From Erysipelotrichaceae bacterium (GTDB lineage Bacteria; Bacillota_I; Bacilli_A; Erysipelotrichales; Erysipelotrichaceae), in the NCBI GenBank assembly GCA_012523895.1, contig JAAYSZ010000002.1, forward strand, positions 1 to 64,000: a DNA stretch of 64,000 bases, written 5' to 3'. Below, piece after piece: positions 34,004 to 42,304 of the stretch. Positions within the stretch are counted from its first letter, which is position 1; each line of letters begins with the position of its first letter. The position numbers were made by a program, and so were the translations under genes. The notes under the pieces were generated by a model. That model saw only the letters and a list, made by a program, of their open reading frames with translations. It was not told the origin of the DNA and made no database searches.

Positions 34004-35449
34004 TTATTTTTTCCAAAGATTTGGCATTAATAGAATTAAAACAGGATATATCTCTAAACGACCAATAATCATCATAAATGTAAGCACTATTTTACTTATA
34101 GGTGTAAAATGTGCAAAGTTGCCTGAAGGTCCTACTAAATTCATGCCAGGGCCAATATTATTTAATGTTGCGGCTACAGAAGAAAATGCTGTTAGAAAAT
34201 CATTTTGAGTTACTGAAACAAGAAGTACCCCACATATAAATATTGATAGATATAAACCTAAATAATTTAGTACACTTTTTATATATGAACTACTTACAGG
34301 TTTATCATCTACAGTTATAGGTTTAACAAGTCTTGGATTCATTGCACATTGTATTTCTCTCTTAAAACTTTTTAAATAAATCAAAATTCTTGATTGTTTT
34401 AATCCTCCTGCAGTTGAACCTGCCATTGAACCAGTAAACATAATTAATAAAAGTACTAGATGGGAAAATAAAGGCCACAAACCAAAGTCAACTGTTGCAT
34501 AACCTGTTGTTGAAATAATAGTTGAAACAGTAAACAGTACATCTCTAAACAGTTTTTCTAATGATGAATAATCTTTTCCTATATTTAACATAATTAATAT
34601 ACAAGCTATAGTTATTATCGTTAAGAAAAGTCTAAGTTCTTCATTTTTAAAAACTTGTTTAAAATGTTTTTTTAATAATAAGTAATAAAGATTAAAATTT
34701 ACTCCAAATAAAATCATTGCGATAGATAAAATATATTCAGCAGCCGGGTTATTAAAATAACCAACACTTAAAACTTTGTTTGAGAAACCACCAGTACCTG
34801 CAGCACCAAATGCATGTATTAAAGAATCAAAAAGATTCATTCCTGTAAGCATTAAAAGTAAAACTAATACGGCAGTCATTACTAGATATATTTGATATAA
34901 AATTCCTGCTGAACTTTGATTTTTAGAAGTAACTTTTCCAAATGTTGGACCTGGAACTTCTGCTTTCATGATGTTAACAGAACCTTCTCCCATTCTTGGA
35001 ATAAATGCAAAAGCAAATACTAATACCCCCATACCACCAATAAGGTGAGAAAAACTTCTCCAAAATAAAAGAGATTGGCTAATTGCTTCTACATTTGGAA
35101 TAATGCTAGATCCTGTAGTTGTAAAACCAGAAGCCATTTCAAATGTGGAATCTATAATGCTGTTTAGTTCATTTGCTAAAACAAATGGTAAACCACCAAA
35201 AAACGATAATAAGAACCAAGATAGTCCAGTTATTGCAAAACCTTCTTTTAAGTTATATTTGGGATGTTTAGGTGTTAGTTTTCTTAATAGTAAACCCAAA
35301 ACTAATAAAATAGCTATTGTAATTAAAAAGGCATTTATTGTTAAAAAACTCTCCTTATAAATAAAACCAACAAGAAGAGGAAATAACATAAGGATTGCTT
35401 CTAAAATACATATATTTCCTAAAAAGCCTAATATTGTTTTTTTATTCAT
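34004..35449 (-). CDS. trkH: TrkH, potassium uptake channel subunit
   Basis: A 481-aa membrane protein with about ten spans and the four pore-loop signatures of the Trk/Ktr/HKT family (TTTGSSI near residue 110, GTGGFSN near 218, TTGYATVDF near 314, GSTAGGLK near 346). It forms the K+ channel regulated by TrkA, whose gene begins within its 3' end. The ribosome site (TAGAG) is weak. The 135-bp gap to 35585 contains promoters for both directions but no clear K+ or c-di-AMP riboswitch. Confidence 0.95.
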   Translation of the reverse strand: MNKKTILGFLGNICILEAILMLFPLLVGFIYKESFLTINAFLITIAILLVLGLLLRKLTPKHPKYNLKEGFAITGLSWFLLSFFGGLPFVLANELNSIIDSTFEMASGFTTTGSSIIPNVEAISQSLLFWRSFSHLIGGMGVLVFAFAFIPRMGEGSVNIMKAEVPGPTFGKVTSKNQSSAGILYQIYLVMTAVLVLLLMLTGMNLFDSLIHAFGAAGTGGFSNKVLSVGYFNNPAAEYILSIAMILFGVNFNLYYLLLKKHFKQVFKNEELRLFLTIITIACILIMLNIGKDYSSLEKLFRDVLFTVSTIISTTGYATVDFGLWPLFSHLVLLLIMFTGSMAGSTAGGLKQSRILIYLKSFKREIQCAMNPRLVKPITVDDKPVSSSYIKSVLNYLGLYLSIFICGVLLVSVTQNDFLTAFSSVAATLNNIGPGMNLVGPSGNFAHFTPISKIVLTFMMIIGRLEIYPVLILLMPNLWKK

Positions 35450-35584
35450 AAAAAAATTTTAACTCTAATCTAATTTATAATCAAACATTTTGTCAAAATT
35501 CACAGAATATTCACAAAGTAAATTTTGTTTTATAGGCAATAAAGTATGAAAATTAATGATATTATTAATATGGAGGATATGAAA

Positions 35585-35998
35585 ATGGGTAAATTAGGAT
35601 TAATGATTAAAGAAGGATTTGGAAAAAAAGAAGACTACAGTTGTTCAGAAAGAATAGTTTATGGTGCTAATATTGCGTATGATTTAGGATTGGATAAAGA
35701 ATCATTAAAAATGGCTGCAGGTTTATCAGGTGGTATGTATATTGAAGAAGTTTGTGGTGCAATTGCAGGAGGAATACTTGTATTATCAAAGCTATTTGTT
35801 AAAGATAAAGCCCATGAAGGAGATAGAATTAAAAACTTAGTTCAAGAACTTATAAAAACATATAATGATGAAATGAAGCATTATCACTGTAAAGAATTAA
35901 AAGAAATGTATAGAACTCCTGAAAGAGGTTGTGGAGACATAATATTTAAAGCTGCTGATATACTAGATAGAATAATAGAAAGAGAATTAGGACAATAG
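35585..35998 (+). CDS. C_GCAxxG_C_C-family redox protein
   Basis: A 137-aa protein of the C_GCAxxG_C_C family, small proteins with several conserved cysteines and a probable redox or metal role. Visible are YSCSERIV near residue 18, GGMYIEEVCGAIAGG near 46, YHCKELK near 100 and RGCGDIIFKAA near 115. GGAGG at 35572-35576 places the start at ATG 35585 rather than at earlier ATGs (35546, 35579). It precedes the rubredoxin cluster but is separated by a terminator and a Fur-like box. Confidence 0.85.
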   Translation: MGKLGLMIKEGFGKKEDYSCSERIVYGANIAYDLGLDKESLKMAAGLSGGMYIEEVCGAIAGGILVLSKLFVKDKAHEGDRIKNLVQELIKTYNDEMKHYHCKELKEMYRTPERGCGDIIFKAADILDRIIERELGQ

Positions 35999-36013
35999 CT
36001 AAAGAGCTATTGT
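35992..36013 (+). terminator. Terminator of the C_GCAxxG_C_C gene
   Basis: ACAATAGCT (35992-36000) and AGCTATTGT (36005-36013) pair around AAAG and run into TTTTAGTTT. The stem overlaps the stop codon. Confidence 0.8.
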
Positions 36014-36058
36014 TTTAGTTTGTTATAACTAACTAAAAAATGCATGATAAAATTATAT

Positions 36059-36073
36059 TAAGAATGATTCTCA
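36059..36073. promoter_or_regulatory. Fur/PerR-like box before the rubredoxin operon
   Basis: TAAGAATGATTCTCA matches the 7-1-7 Fur-family palindrome (TGATAATNATTATCA) at 12 of 14 non-central positions when read on either strand. It lies 10-25 bp before the ribosome site of the double-rubredoxin gene, where it would block transcription. Regulation by iron (Fur) or peroxide (PerR) would suit the encoded redox proteins. Confidence 0.6.
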
Positions 36074-36095
36074 ATAATATTAAGGAGGAATAAAT

Positions 36096-36737
36096 TTGAA
36101 TAAATATATTTGTTCAGTATGCGGATTTGTATATGATGAAAAACTTGGTAGTCCTGATTATGGTGTAAATCCAAATACAAAATGGGAAGATTTACCTAAT
36201 GATTGGGTATGTCCATGGTGTGCAGCTCCAAAATCTGATTTTTATAAAGAAGAAACAAATAAAAAAGAAGATAAACAATTAGAAGTTGAAGAAATAAAAT
36301 TTGAAGGAAAATTGAATTCTTTAGAACTTAGTGTTCTATTTTCAAATCTTTCTAGAGGATTTGAAAAATCATACAAGCCAAAAGAACAAAAACTATGTTT
36401 TGAAATAAGTGAATACTATAAAGAAATAAGCAATAAAATTGATGGAACACTAGAAGACCTACTTAAACTTATTGAAGATGATTTAGATAATGCTTATCCT
36501 AATGCAATGACTGCCTCTAAAAATGATAGAGGTGCTTTAAGGGCATTAGTATGGAGTGAAAAAGTAACTAAAATACTAAAATCTATTCTATCTAGATATG
36601 ATGAAGATAATATTAAAGATAATGATATTTATGTATGTAGTATTTGTGGTTTTATTTATATTGGAAATGATTTAGCTAAAATTTGTCCAGTTTGTAAAGT
36701 TTCAAATTGGAAATTTGAAAAAATAGGAGTTAGATAA
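36096..36737 (+). CDS. Rubredoxin-helical-rubredoxin fusion (degenerate rubrerythrin-like)
   Basis: A 213-aa protein starting at TTG 36096 (AGGAGG upstream). Residues 1-50 are a full rubredoxin (C6, C9, C39, C42). Residues 70-175 are helical and recall a ferritin-like domain but lack ExxH iron ligands (SEKVTKIL where ExxH is expected). The last 37 residues form a short rubrerythrin-type iron site (CSIC and CPVC). Such proteins shuttle electrons to peroxide or oxygen reductases. It is the first gene of a unit with a ferredoxin gene 1 bp downstream and a single rubredoxin gene further on. Confidence 0.8.
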   Translation: MNKYICSVCGFVYDEKLGSPDYGVNPNTKWEDLPNDWVCPWCAAPKSDFYKEETNKKEDKQLEVEEIKFEGKLNSLELSVLFSNLSRGFEKSYKPKEQKLCFEISEYYKEISNKIDGTLEDLLKLIEDDLDNAYPNAMTASKNDRGALRALVWSEKVTKILKSILSRYDEDNIKDNDIYVCSICGFIYIGNDLAKICPVCKVSNWKFEKIGVR

Positions 36738-36738
36738 T

Positions 36739-37206
36739 ATGTCAAAAAAATATGCTGTTAGAAATATTAGACTATGTACAAAAGATTGTATTTGTTTGTA
36801 TGTATGTCCTACAGGAGCAACTGATACAGAAGATAGCATAATTGATGTATCTAAATGTATTGGGTGTGAAGATTGTTTTAAAGCATGTCCTTCAGGTGCT
36901 ATTTCAATGGTTCCTCATGTTTATCCAGTTCAACAAGAAAAAGAAGATTATGTAATAAACGTATTAAATAATTTAATGAGAAGCAAATCAAAACAAGAAA
37001 ATATTGCATCTGGTATTGATGGAAGGTTAGCTAAAGCAATTGAAAAATCAAATAGGATAATGGCTGAGGATTTAATAAGAGAAGCAGGTTTCTTACTTCC
37101 ACAAAGTGAAAACACTATAAAATTACTTAATGAATTATTAAAAGAAAATAAGTCTAATGATTATTTGAAAGATAAAATAGAAGAATTATTAAAACTTATT
37201 AAATAA
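36739..37206 (+). CDS. Ferredoxin-like protein with two 4Fe-4S motifs and helical tail
   Basis: A 155-aa protein. The second motif is canonical (CIGCEDCFKACP near residue 40). The first is unusual: C13, C17, C19 and C23 before PTGA, i.e. C-x3-C-x-C-x3-CP instead of C-x2-C-x2-C-x3-CP. The remaining 95 residues are helical (Lys/Asn/Leu-rich) with no further cysteines. It starts 1 bp after the upstream stop, so the two proteins are coupled and probably pass electrons to each other. Confidence 0.82.
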   Translation: MSKKYAVRNIRLCTKDCICLYVCPTGATDTEDSIIDVSKCIGCEDCFKACPSGAISMVPHVYPVQQEKEDYVINVLNNLMRSKSKQENIASGIDGRLAKAIEKSNRIMAEDLIREAGFLLPQSENTIKLLNELLKENKSNDYLKDKIEELLKLIK

Positions 37207-37274
37207 AAAGCATTTAAGTAGATATTATTTAATTAAATTTGTATAATGAGTTTGTTAGTTTAGGAGGAATTAAA

Positions 37275-37436
37275 ATGGAAACATATGTTTGTTTAGTATG
37301 CGGATACGTTTATGATGAGGCAGCAGGCGATCCAGATTATGGAATAGAACCAGGAACAAAATGGGATGAACTACCTGAAGATTGGGTATGTCCATTATGT
37401 GGAGTTGGTAAAGAAGATTTTGAAAAACAAGCGTAA
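37275..37436 (+). CDS. Rubredoxin
   Basis: A 53-aa rubredoxin with C6-L-V-C9 and C39-P-L-C42 (numbered from the ATG), plus the [22 protein letters not shown] core. It holds one iron atom and donates electrons to oxygen/peroxide-detoxifying enzymes in anaerobes. AGGAGG lies 8 bp before ATG 37275. It is nearly identical in pattern to the N-terminal domain of the fusion at 36096, suggesting local duplication. Confidence 0.96.
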   Translation: METYVCLVCGYVYDEAAGDPDYGIEPGTKWDELPEDWVCPLCGVGKEDFEKQA

Positions 37437-37437
37437 A

Positions 37438-37460
37438 AGTGCTGAGTATTCAGCATTTTT
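37438..37460 (+). terminator. Terminator after rubredoxin
   Basis: GCTGA (37441-37445) and TCAGC (37450-37454) form the stem, extended by one A-T pair and followed by a T-run. Confidence 0.75.
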
Positions 37461-37477
37461 ATAAGGATAGTTGAATT

Positions 37478-37780
37478 ATGAAAATAATTATAGGAAGTAA
37501 AAAAATTTATATTGGTGATGAATCTAATCCAGATGCAACTTTAACTTACGAAATGGATGATGAAAAAATAACAGTTTTTCATATAAAAGTATCTGAAAAA
37601 TTACAAGGAAAAGGTATTTCTAAATTATTGATTGAAAAAATGGTTAATTTTGCAAAAGAGAATAATAAAAAAATAGTTCCAATGTGTTATTTTGTAAGAG
37701 TACAAATGGAAAGAAAATATAGTGATATGATTTACGGCAATGTAGATGATTTACCTAATGCATGTACCATACAATTTTAA
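37478..37780 (+). CDS. Small GNAT-type N-acetyltransferase (YjdJ-like)
   Basis: A 100-aa protein of the short GNAT subfamily (Atf14/YjdJ). HIKVSEKLQGKGISKLLIEKM near residue 46 holds the acetyl-CoA-binding QGKGI motif, and the conserved IVPMCYFV strand lies near 67. The acceptor is unknown. It sits between two terminators, so it is its own unit, with AAGGA before the ATG. Confidence 0.85.
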   Translation: MKIIIGSKKIYIGDESNPDATLTYEMDDEKITVFHIKVSEKLQGKGISKLLIEKMVNFAKENNKKIVPMCYFVRVQMERKYSDMIYGNVDDLPNACTIQF

Positions 37781-37807
37781 GATCTAATTGACTTAGATCT
37801 TTTTTTA
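37779..37807 (+). terminator. Terminator after the GNAT gene
   Basis: AAGATCTAA (37779-37787) pairs with TTAGATCTT (37793-37801) and is followed by TTTTTT. Confidence 0.85.
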
Positions 37808-37863
37808 TTACCTTTTAAACAAATAATGTAAGTATTATAATTAAAATAGAGTTGGAGGAAATT

Positions 37864-38529
37864 TTGAATAAAACTATACAAGATATAATTAATGGAATTC
37901 CAAAAGATATTAAGGCAATGTTTGTGCCGGTATCTTTTGAAGTGGGAGAATACATAATAGATATTAATTCTAAGGTTAATAGAGGCTATATTTTTATAGA
38001 AGGTGCAATTGATGTTATGCATATTAATTCAAAAGATGTGTTATATACATATTGCCAAGATTACTCTGCACATTTTGTAGGATTAATGGAAATTTATTCT
38101 GGAAGTGATACATATTGTTGTACTTGTAGAGCAAGAAAAAAATGTGTTGGATATCGTTTGTCAAAAGATACATTTTTAAAGATGTTAGATGAGTGTGATG
38201 AGTTTAAAAAATATCTTATTAAGTATTGGGCTAATCAATTTTATTCTCAAGCTTTAAATCGTACACAATATCCAAATAATATTACAAAAGTAAAAGTAAT
38301 TAGTTATTTATCTGATTTAATTGAAAAAGATAATAATAAAAATAAAGATATTGAATTAAAATTAAGAAGAAAAGATATAGCGGAATATATTGGATGTTCT
38401 ATGAGAACTATTTATCGTATATTAAATCAACTTGAGGAAAGAGGATTAATTAAAAGAGAAGGACATTCAATTGTAATTAATTCTCAACAAAAAGAAAATA
38501 TTTTAAAAGAAAATGAAATAAACAAGTAA
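37864..38529 (+). CDS. Crp/Fnr-family regulator with a cysteine cluster
   Basis: A 221-aa regulator with an N-terminal cyclic-nucleotide-type beta-barrel sensor (residues 20-130), a dimer helix, and a C-terminal helix-turn-helix (RRKDIAEYIGCSMRTIYRIL, near 165). The sensor carries a close cysteine group (TYCCTCRARKKC, near 82-93), which could bind a metal or Fe-S cluster instead of a nucleotide. Start TTG 37864 is set by GGAGG at 37854-37858. It directly precedes the first BMP transporter operon, but a terminator intervenes, so any control of that operon would act in trans. Confidence 0.85.
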   Translation: MNKTIQDIINGIPKDIKAMFVPVSFEVGEYIIDINSKVNRGYIFIEGAIDVMHINSKDVLYTYCQDYSAHFVGLMEIYSGSDTYCCTCRARKKCVGYRLSKDTFLKMLDECDEFKKYLIKYWANQFYSQALNRTQYPNNITKVKVISYLSDLIEKDNNKNKDIELKLRRKDIAEYIGCSMRTIYRILNQLEERGLIKREGHSIVINSQQKENILKENEINK

Positions 38530-38551
38530 AAAGTGACATTTGTCACTTTTT
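38529..38551 (+). terminator. Terminator after the Crp/Fnr gene
   Basis: AAAAGTGAC and GTCACTTTTT form a stem with an ATTT loop and end in a T-run. Confidence 0.8.
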
Positions 38552-38624
38552 GTGTAAGGGTTTTCATGGTATATAAAAGATATGGAAAGAAACAAGGAAT
38601 AGAATAAAATAGGAGGAAAGATTT

Positions 38625-39707
38625 ATGAAAAAACTATTCAAGTTATGTTTATCACTTTTACTATTAACAGCACTTATTGGCTGTGGTGGTAAGCCAGCTG
38701 AAACTTCAACAGGTGAAGGAGAAAGTACTGATGCTCCTAAGTCTGATATCAAAGTAGCAATTGTTTTATCTACAGGTGGTCTTGGAGATAAAAACTTTAA
38801 TGACATGTCGTATGATGGATTAACACAAGCAAAAGAAGAATTTGGAGTTGAATTTGATTACATTGAACCAGCTTCTGCAAGTGATTTTGAAGCGGGTTAT
38901 CGTCAATTTGCGGATAGCGGTAATTATGAATTAATTATCGGATTAGCAGCAGATCAAATAGATGCATTAACAGCAGTTGCTGCTGATTATCCAGATCAAA
39001 AATTCTCTTTAATTGATGCACCACTAGAGCATCCAAATGTTTCTGCAGTATCTACTAAATGGCAAGAACAAACATTCTTATGCGGTGTTTATGCAGGTTT
39101 AGGAACACTTTCAGATATGGAAAAAGCTAATGAAGATAACGTAGTTGGAGTTATTTTAGGTATGGATAATCCAAACTTAAGAAAAGGTGTTATTGGATTT
39201 ATGGCTGGAGTACGTTATGTAAATCCAGATGCAACAGTTTTAGAAGCTGTAGTTGGAAACTTTAACGATGCAAATAAGGGTAAAGAAATTGCGATGTCTA
39301 TGTATAATCAAGGCGCTGACTTTATTCAACACATTGCTGGTGCTTCAGGACTTGGAGTATTTACAGCAGCTAAAGAAGTAGATCATTATGCATTTGGTGT
39401 AGGTGGAAATCAAAATGCTATTGAACCAGATTACATTGTTGCAACATCGATTCGTAACGTTAACGAAATGGTTTATAACGAAGTTAAATCAATTGTAGAT
39501 GGAACTTGGAAAGAAGGTCTAAAAATTAGCGGACTTAAAGAAGATGCAGTAGGATATTCTAATGAATTCTCAAATGTTACACCACCAGAAGAAATCGCAA
39601 CTGCAATCGAAGAAACTAAAGCTAAGATTAAAAGTGGAGAACTTGTAATTTGTGAAACTGCTGAAGAATTAGATGCTTGGGTTGAAGCAAATCAATATAA
39701 TAAATAA
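38625..39707 (+). CDS. BMP-family lipoprotein (nucleoside-type ABC substrate-binding protein), set 1
   Basis: A 360-aa lipoprotein with a lipobox ending in C20 (TALIGC) and a Gly/Ser/Thr-rich linker. The binding domain opens VAIVLSTGGLGDKNFND, the PnrA/BMP signature contacting the ribose of nucleosides, and contains EAGYRQF near residue 92 and DNPNLRKGVIGF near 185. It delivers ligand to the ATPase and two permeases encoded directly downstream. The class binds purine nucleosides in known cases; whether this one does is inference. A strong AGGAGG precedes the ATG. Confidence 0.92.
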   Translation: MKKLFKLCLSLLLLTALIGCGGKPAETSTGEGESTDAPKSDIKVAIVLSTGGLGDKNFNDMSYDGLTQAKEEFGVEFDYIEPASASDFEAGYRQFADSGNYELIIGLAADQIDALTAVAADYPDQKFSLIDAPLEHPNVSAVSTKWQEQTFLCGVYAGLGTLSDMEKANEDNVVGVILGMDNPNLRKGVIGFMAGVRYVNPDATVLEAVVGNFNDANKGKEIAMSMYNQGADFIQHIAGASGLGVFTAAKEVDHYAFGVGGNQNAIEPDYIVATSIRNVNEMVYNEVKSIVDGTWKEGLKISGLKEDAVGYSNEFSNVTPPEEIATAIEETKAKIKSGELVICETAEELDAWVEANQYNK

Positions 39708-39731
39708 AAACTAAGTTGTAAGGAGGAAACA

Positions 39732-41252
39732 ATGAAAAGTGTAGAAATGGTAGGTATTGTTAAACAATACCCAAATGTCAAAGCTCTTGATCATGTTTCC
39801 TTTTCTTTAAGTAAGGGAGAAATCCACTCTCTTCTAGGGGAAAATGGAGCAGGAAAATCAACACTTATGAAAATCCTGTATGGAATGACTATGATGGATG
39901 AAGGTAGTATTTCTATAAATGGAGAGGTTGTAAATATAAAAAGTCCTAAAGATGCAATTGAGTTAGGAATTGGAATGGTACACCAACACTTTATGCTTTC
40001 GCCTGTAATGAGTGTCATGGAGAATATAATTGTTAATAATGAGCCTAAACAAGGTTTATTTGTGGATGAAAAAAAGGCAAAAAAAGAAGTTCAAGATTTA
40101 ATTGATCGATTTAACTTTAATATAAACGCGGAATCAAAAGTTCAAAATCTTTCAGTAGGTGAGCAACAGCGTGTAGAAATATTGAAAGCTATTTATCGTG
40201 GTGCAAATATTTTAATTTTAGATGAGCCTACTGCAGTTCTTACACCACAAGAAGTAGATGAGCTTTTTGTGATTATGAGTAAGTTAAAAGAAGATAATAA
40301 ATCAATAATTATTATTACCCATAAACTTAAGGAAACTTTAGCTATTGCAGATAAAATTTCTGTTCTTCGTGATGGGAAAATGGTTAAAAGAGATATACCA
40401 ATTAAAAATGTTACTGTACATGACCTTGCAAAATTTATGGTTGGACGAGATGTTCAGTTGAATGTTCGTCGTGAAAACAAAAATATGGGTGATGTTTATT
40501 TTAAGGTTGAAAATTTAAGCTTAGAAGAAAAAGGTATAAAAGTTCTTAAAAATATTAATTTTTCAATTAATTCTGGAGAAATATTGGGAATTGCTGGTAT
40601 TGAAGGTAATGGACAAACTGAATTGATTGAAGTACTTACAGGGCTTAAAAAACCTACAGAAGGAAGATTTATAAAAGGTGATGAAGAGCTTACAGGAGAT
40701 GCGGAAAAATTTATTAAAAATAAAGTTGGACATATTCCTGAAGATCGTCATTTAAGGGGTTTAGTTGTAGATTTACCAATTGAAGATAATTTAATTTTGG
40801 GTTATCATGATAAACCAGAATTTATGAAAAATGGATTGATGCAATGGAAGAATATTGCAAGTTTTTCAAACAAAGCTATTGATGATTTTATGATAAAAAC
40901 ACCATCAAAAAACGAACTTGTTAGTTCTTTATCAGGTGGAAATCAACAAAAGGTTGTAATTGCAAGAGTGTTTGAACAAAATCCAGATGTTTTAATTGCG
41001 GCTCAACCAACGCGTGGTGTTGATGTTGGAGCAACAGAATATATTCATCAAGAGTTGTATAAACTTCGTGATGAAGGTAAATCAATCTTATTAATATCTG
41101 CGGATTTAGATGAAGTAAGAAGTTTATCTGATCGTATTGCAGTTATTTATGATGGAAGAATTGTAAGTATAAATAAGGCGGATGAAATTGATGAACTTCA
41201 ATTAGGTCTATATATGACTGGTGGAAAGGATGGAGAAAGTGATGAAGAATGA
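39732..41252 (+). CDS. BMP-type ABC importer ATPase (double domain), set 1
   Basis: A 506-aa protein with two fused ATPase domains, as in sugar and nucleoside importers. The first has Walker A GENGAGKST near residue 36 and signature LSVGEQQRV near 140. The second has the degenerate loop GIEGNGQTEL near 288 and signature LSGGNQQKV near 398. It powers uptake through the two permeases that follow. AGGAGG precedes ATG. It overlaps the next gene by 11 bp. Confidence 0.94.
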   Translation: MKSVEMVGIVKQYPNVKALDHVSFSLSKGEIHSLLGENGAGKSTLMKILYGMTMMDEGSISINGEVVNIKSPKDAIELGIGMVHQHFMLSPVMSVMENIIVNNEPKQGLFVDEKKAKKEVQDLIDRFNFNINAESKVQNLSVGEQQRVEILKAIYRGANILILDEPTAVLTPQEVDELFVIMSKLKEDNKSIIIITHKLKETLAIADKISVLRDGKMVKRDIPIKNVTVHDLAKFMVGRDVQLNVRRENKNMGDVYFKVENLSLEEKGIKVLKNINFSINSGEILGIAGIEGNGQTELIEVLTGLKKPTEGRFIKGDEELTGDAEKFIKNKVGHIPEDRHLRGLVVDLPIEDNLILGYHDKPEFMKNGLMQWKNIASFSNKAIDDFMIKTPSKNELVSSLSGGNQQKVVIARVFEQNPDVLIAAQPTRGVDVGATEYIHQELYKLRDEGKSILLISADLDEVRSLSDRIAVIYDGRIVSINKADEIDELQLGLYMTGGKDGESDEE

Positions 41253-42303
41253 AAAATTATTAAATTTACTTAATTCTAGCTCCGTACTTATTTCCTTTGT
41301 GTCATTTGTATTAGCAGTATTAGTTAGTGGAGTTATCATGCTTTTATCAGGATATGACCCACTTTATGCATACAGTATTATATTTGAAGGTTCTTTAGGA
41401 AGTTTAAGAGCAATATCAAATACATTAATTCAAGCAACGCCTCTAATTTTTACTGGACTAGCTTTTATGATTGCAAAAAAAGCTACTATGATTAACCTAG
41501 GTGTTGAGGGTCAATTATATTGTGGTGCACTTGTTAGTGCAATTGTTGGAATGACACCTTTAGGATTACCTGGATTTTTACATTTTATTATAACGCTAGT
41601 TTCAGGTGTAATTGCAGGTGCACTTGCTGGAGCTTTTATTGGATTTTTAAAAGTTAAGTTTGGATCTAATGAGGTAATTACAACTACAATGACAAACTTT
41701 ATAATCATTAATTTTTGTGATTACTTAGTTAACTATCCTTTAAAATCAGAAGGAGCAGTTGCACAAACCGATAGTATGTTACCAGAGACATTACTTCCAA
41801 AAATACTTTCTAGCTATCAAATCACTTATGCAATTGTAATTGCAGTGATTGCTGCAATAGTGATTAAATTTATATTAGATCAAACACGCTTTGGTTATGA
41901 AATAAAAGTAGTTGGATTAAATATGATAGCTGGAGAAACAGCAGGGATTCATGTTAAGAAAATTATGATGCTTGGTATGAGTTTATCAGGAAGTCTTGCT
42001 GGTTTAGCTGGTGCTACACATGTTATGAGTGTAGGAAAGCGTTTTATTAGCGGTTTTTCACCTGGATATGGATTTAGTGGAATTTCTGTTTCTGCACTTG
42101 CATCAGATTCTCCACTTGGAATAATTCTTGCTGGAATTATCTTTGGTGCTTTAAAAACAGGTTCTATGTATTTGAATATGTCTAGTAAAATTCCTACTGA
42201 ATTTGTTAGTGTTATTCAAGCATTAGTTGTTATCTTTGTTTCAGCACCATTATTAATAAAATCAATTATTGGTTTAGACCGTAAACCTAAAGGAGGTAAA
42301 TAA
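41242..42303 (+). CDS. BMP-type ABC importer permease A, set 1
   Basis: A 353-aa permease of the BPD_transp_2 (branched-chain/ribose-like) family with about ten membrane spans. The cytoplasmic coupling region contains GLNMIAGETAGIHVKKI and ASDSPLGIILAGIIFGALKTG. ATG 41242 follows GGAGAAAG inside the end of the ATPase gene; an earlier in-frame ATG at 41221 is less likely. The partner permease gene starts 1 bp after its stop. Confidence 0.92.
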   Translation: MKNEKLLNLLNSSSVLISFVSFVLAVLVSGVIMLLSGYDPLYAYSIIFEGSLGSLRAISNTLIQATPLIFTGLAFMIAKKATMINLGVEGQLYCGALVSAIVGMTPLGLPGFLHFIITLVSGVIAGALAGAFIGFLKVKFGSNEVITTTMTNFIIINFCDYLVNYPLKSEGAVAQTDSMLPETLLPKILSSYQITYAIVIAVIAAIVIKFILDQTRFGYEIKVVGLNMIAGETAGIHVKKIMMLGMSLSGSLAGLAGATHVMSVGKRFISGFSPGYGFSGISVSALASDSPLGIILAGIIFGALKTGSMYLNMSSKIPTEFVSVIQALVVIFVSAPLLIKSIIGLDRKPKGGK

Positions 42304-42304
42304 G

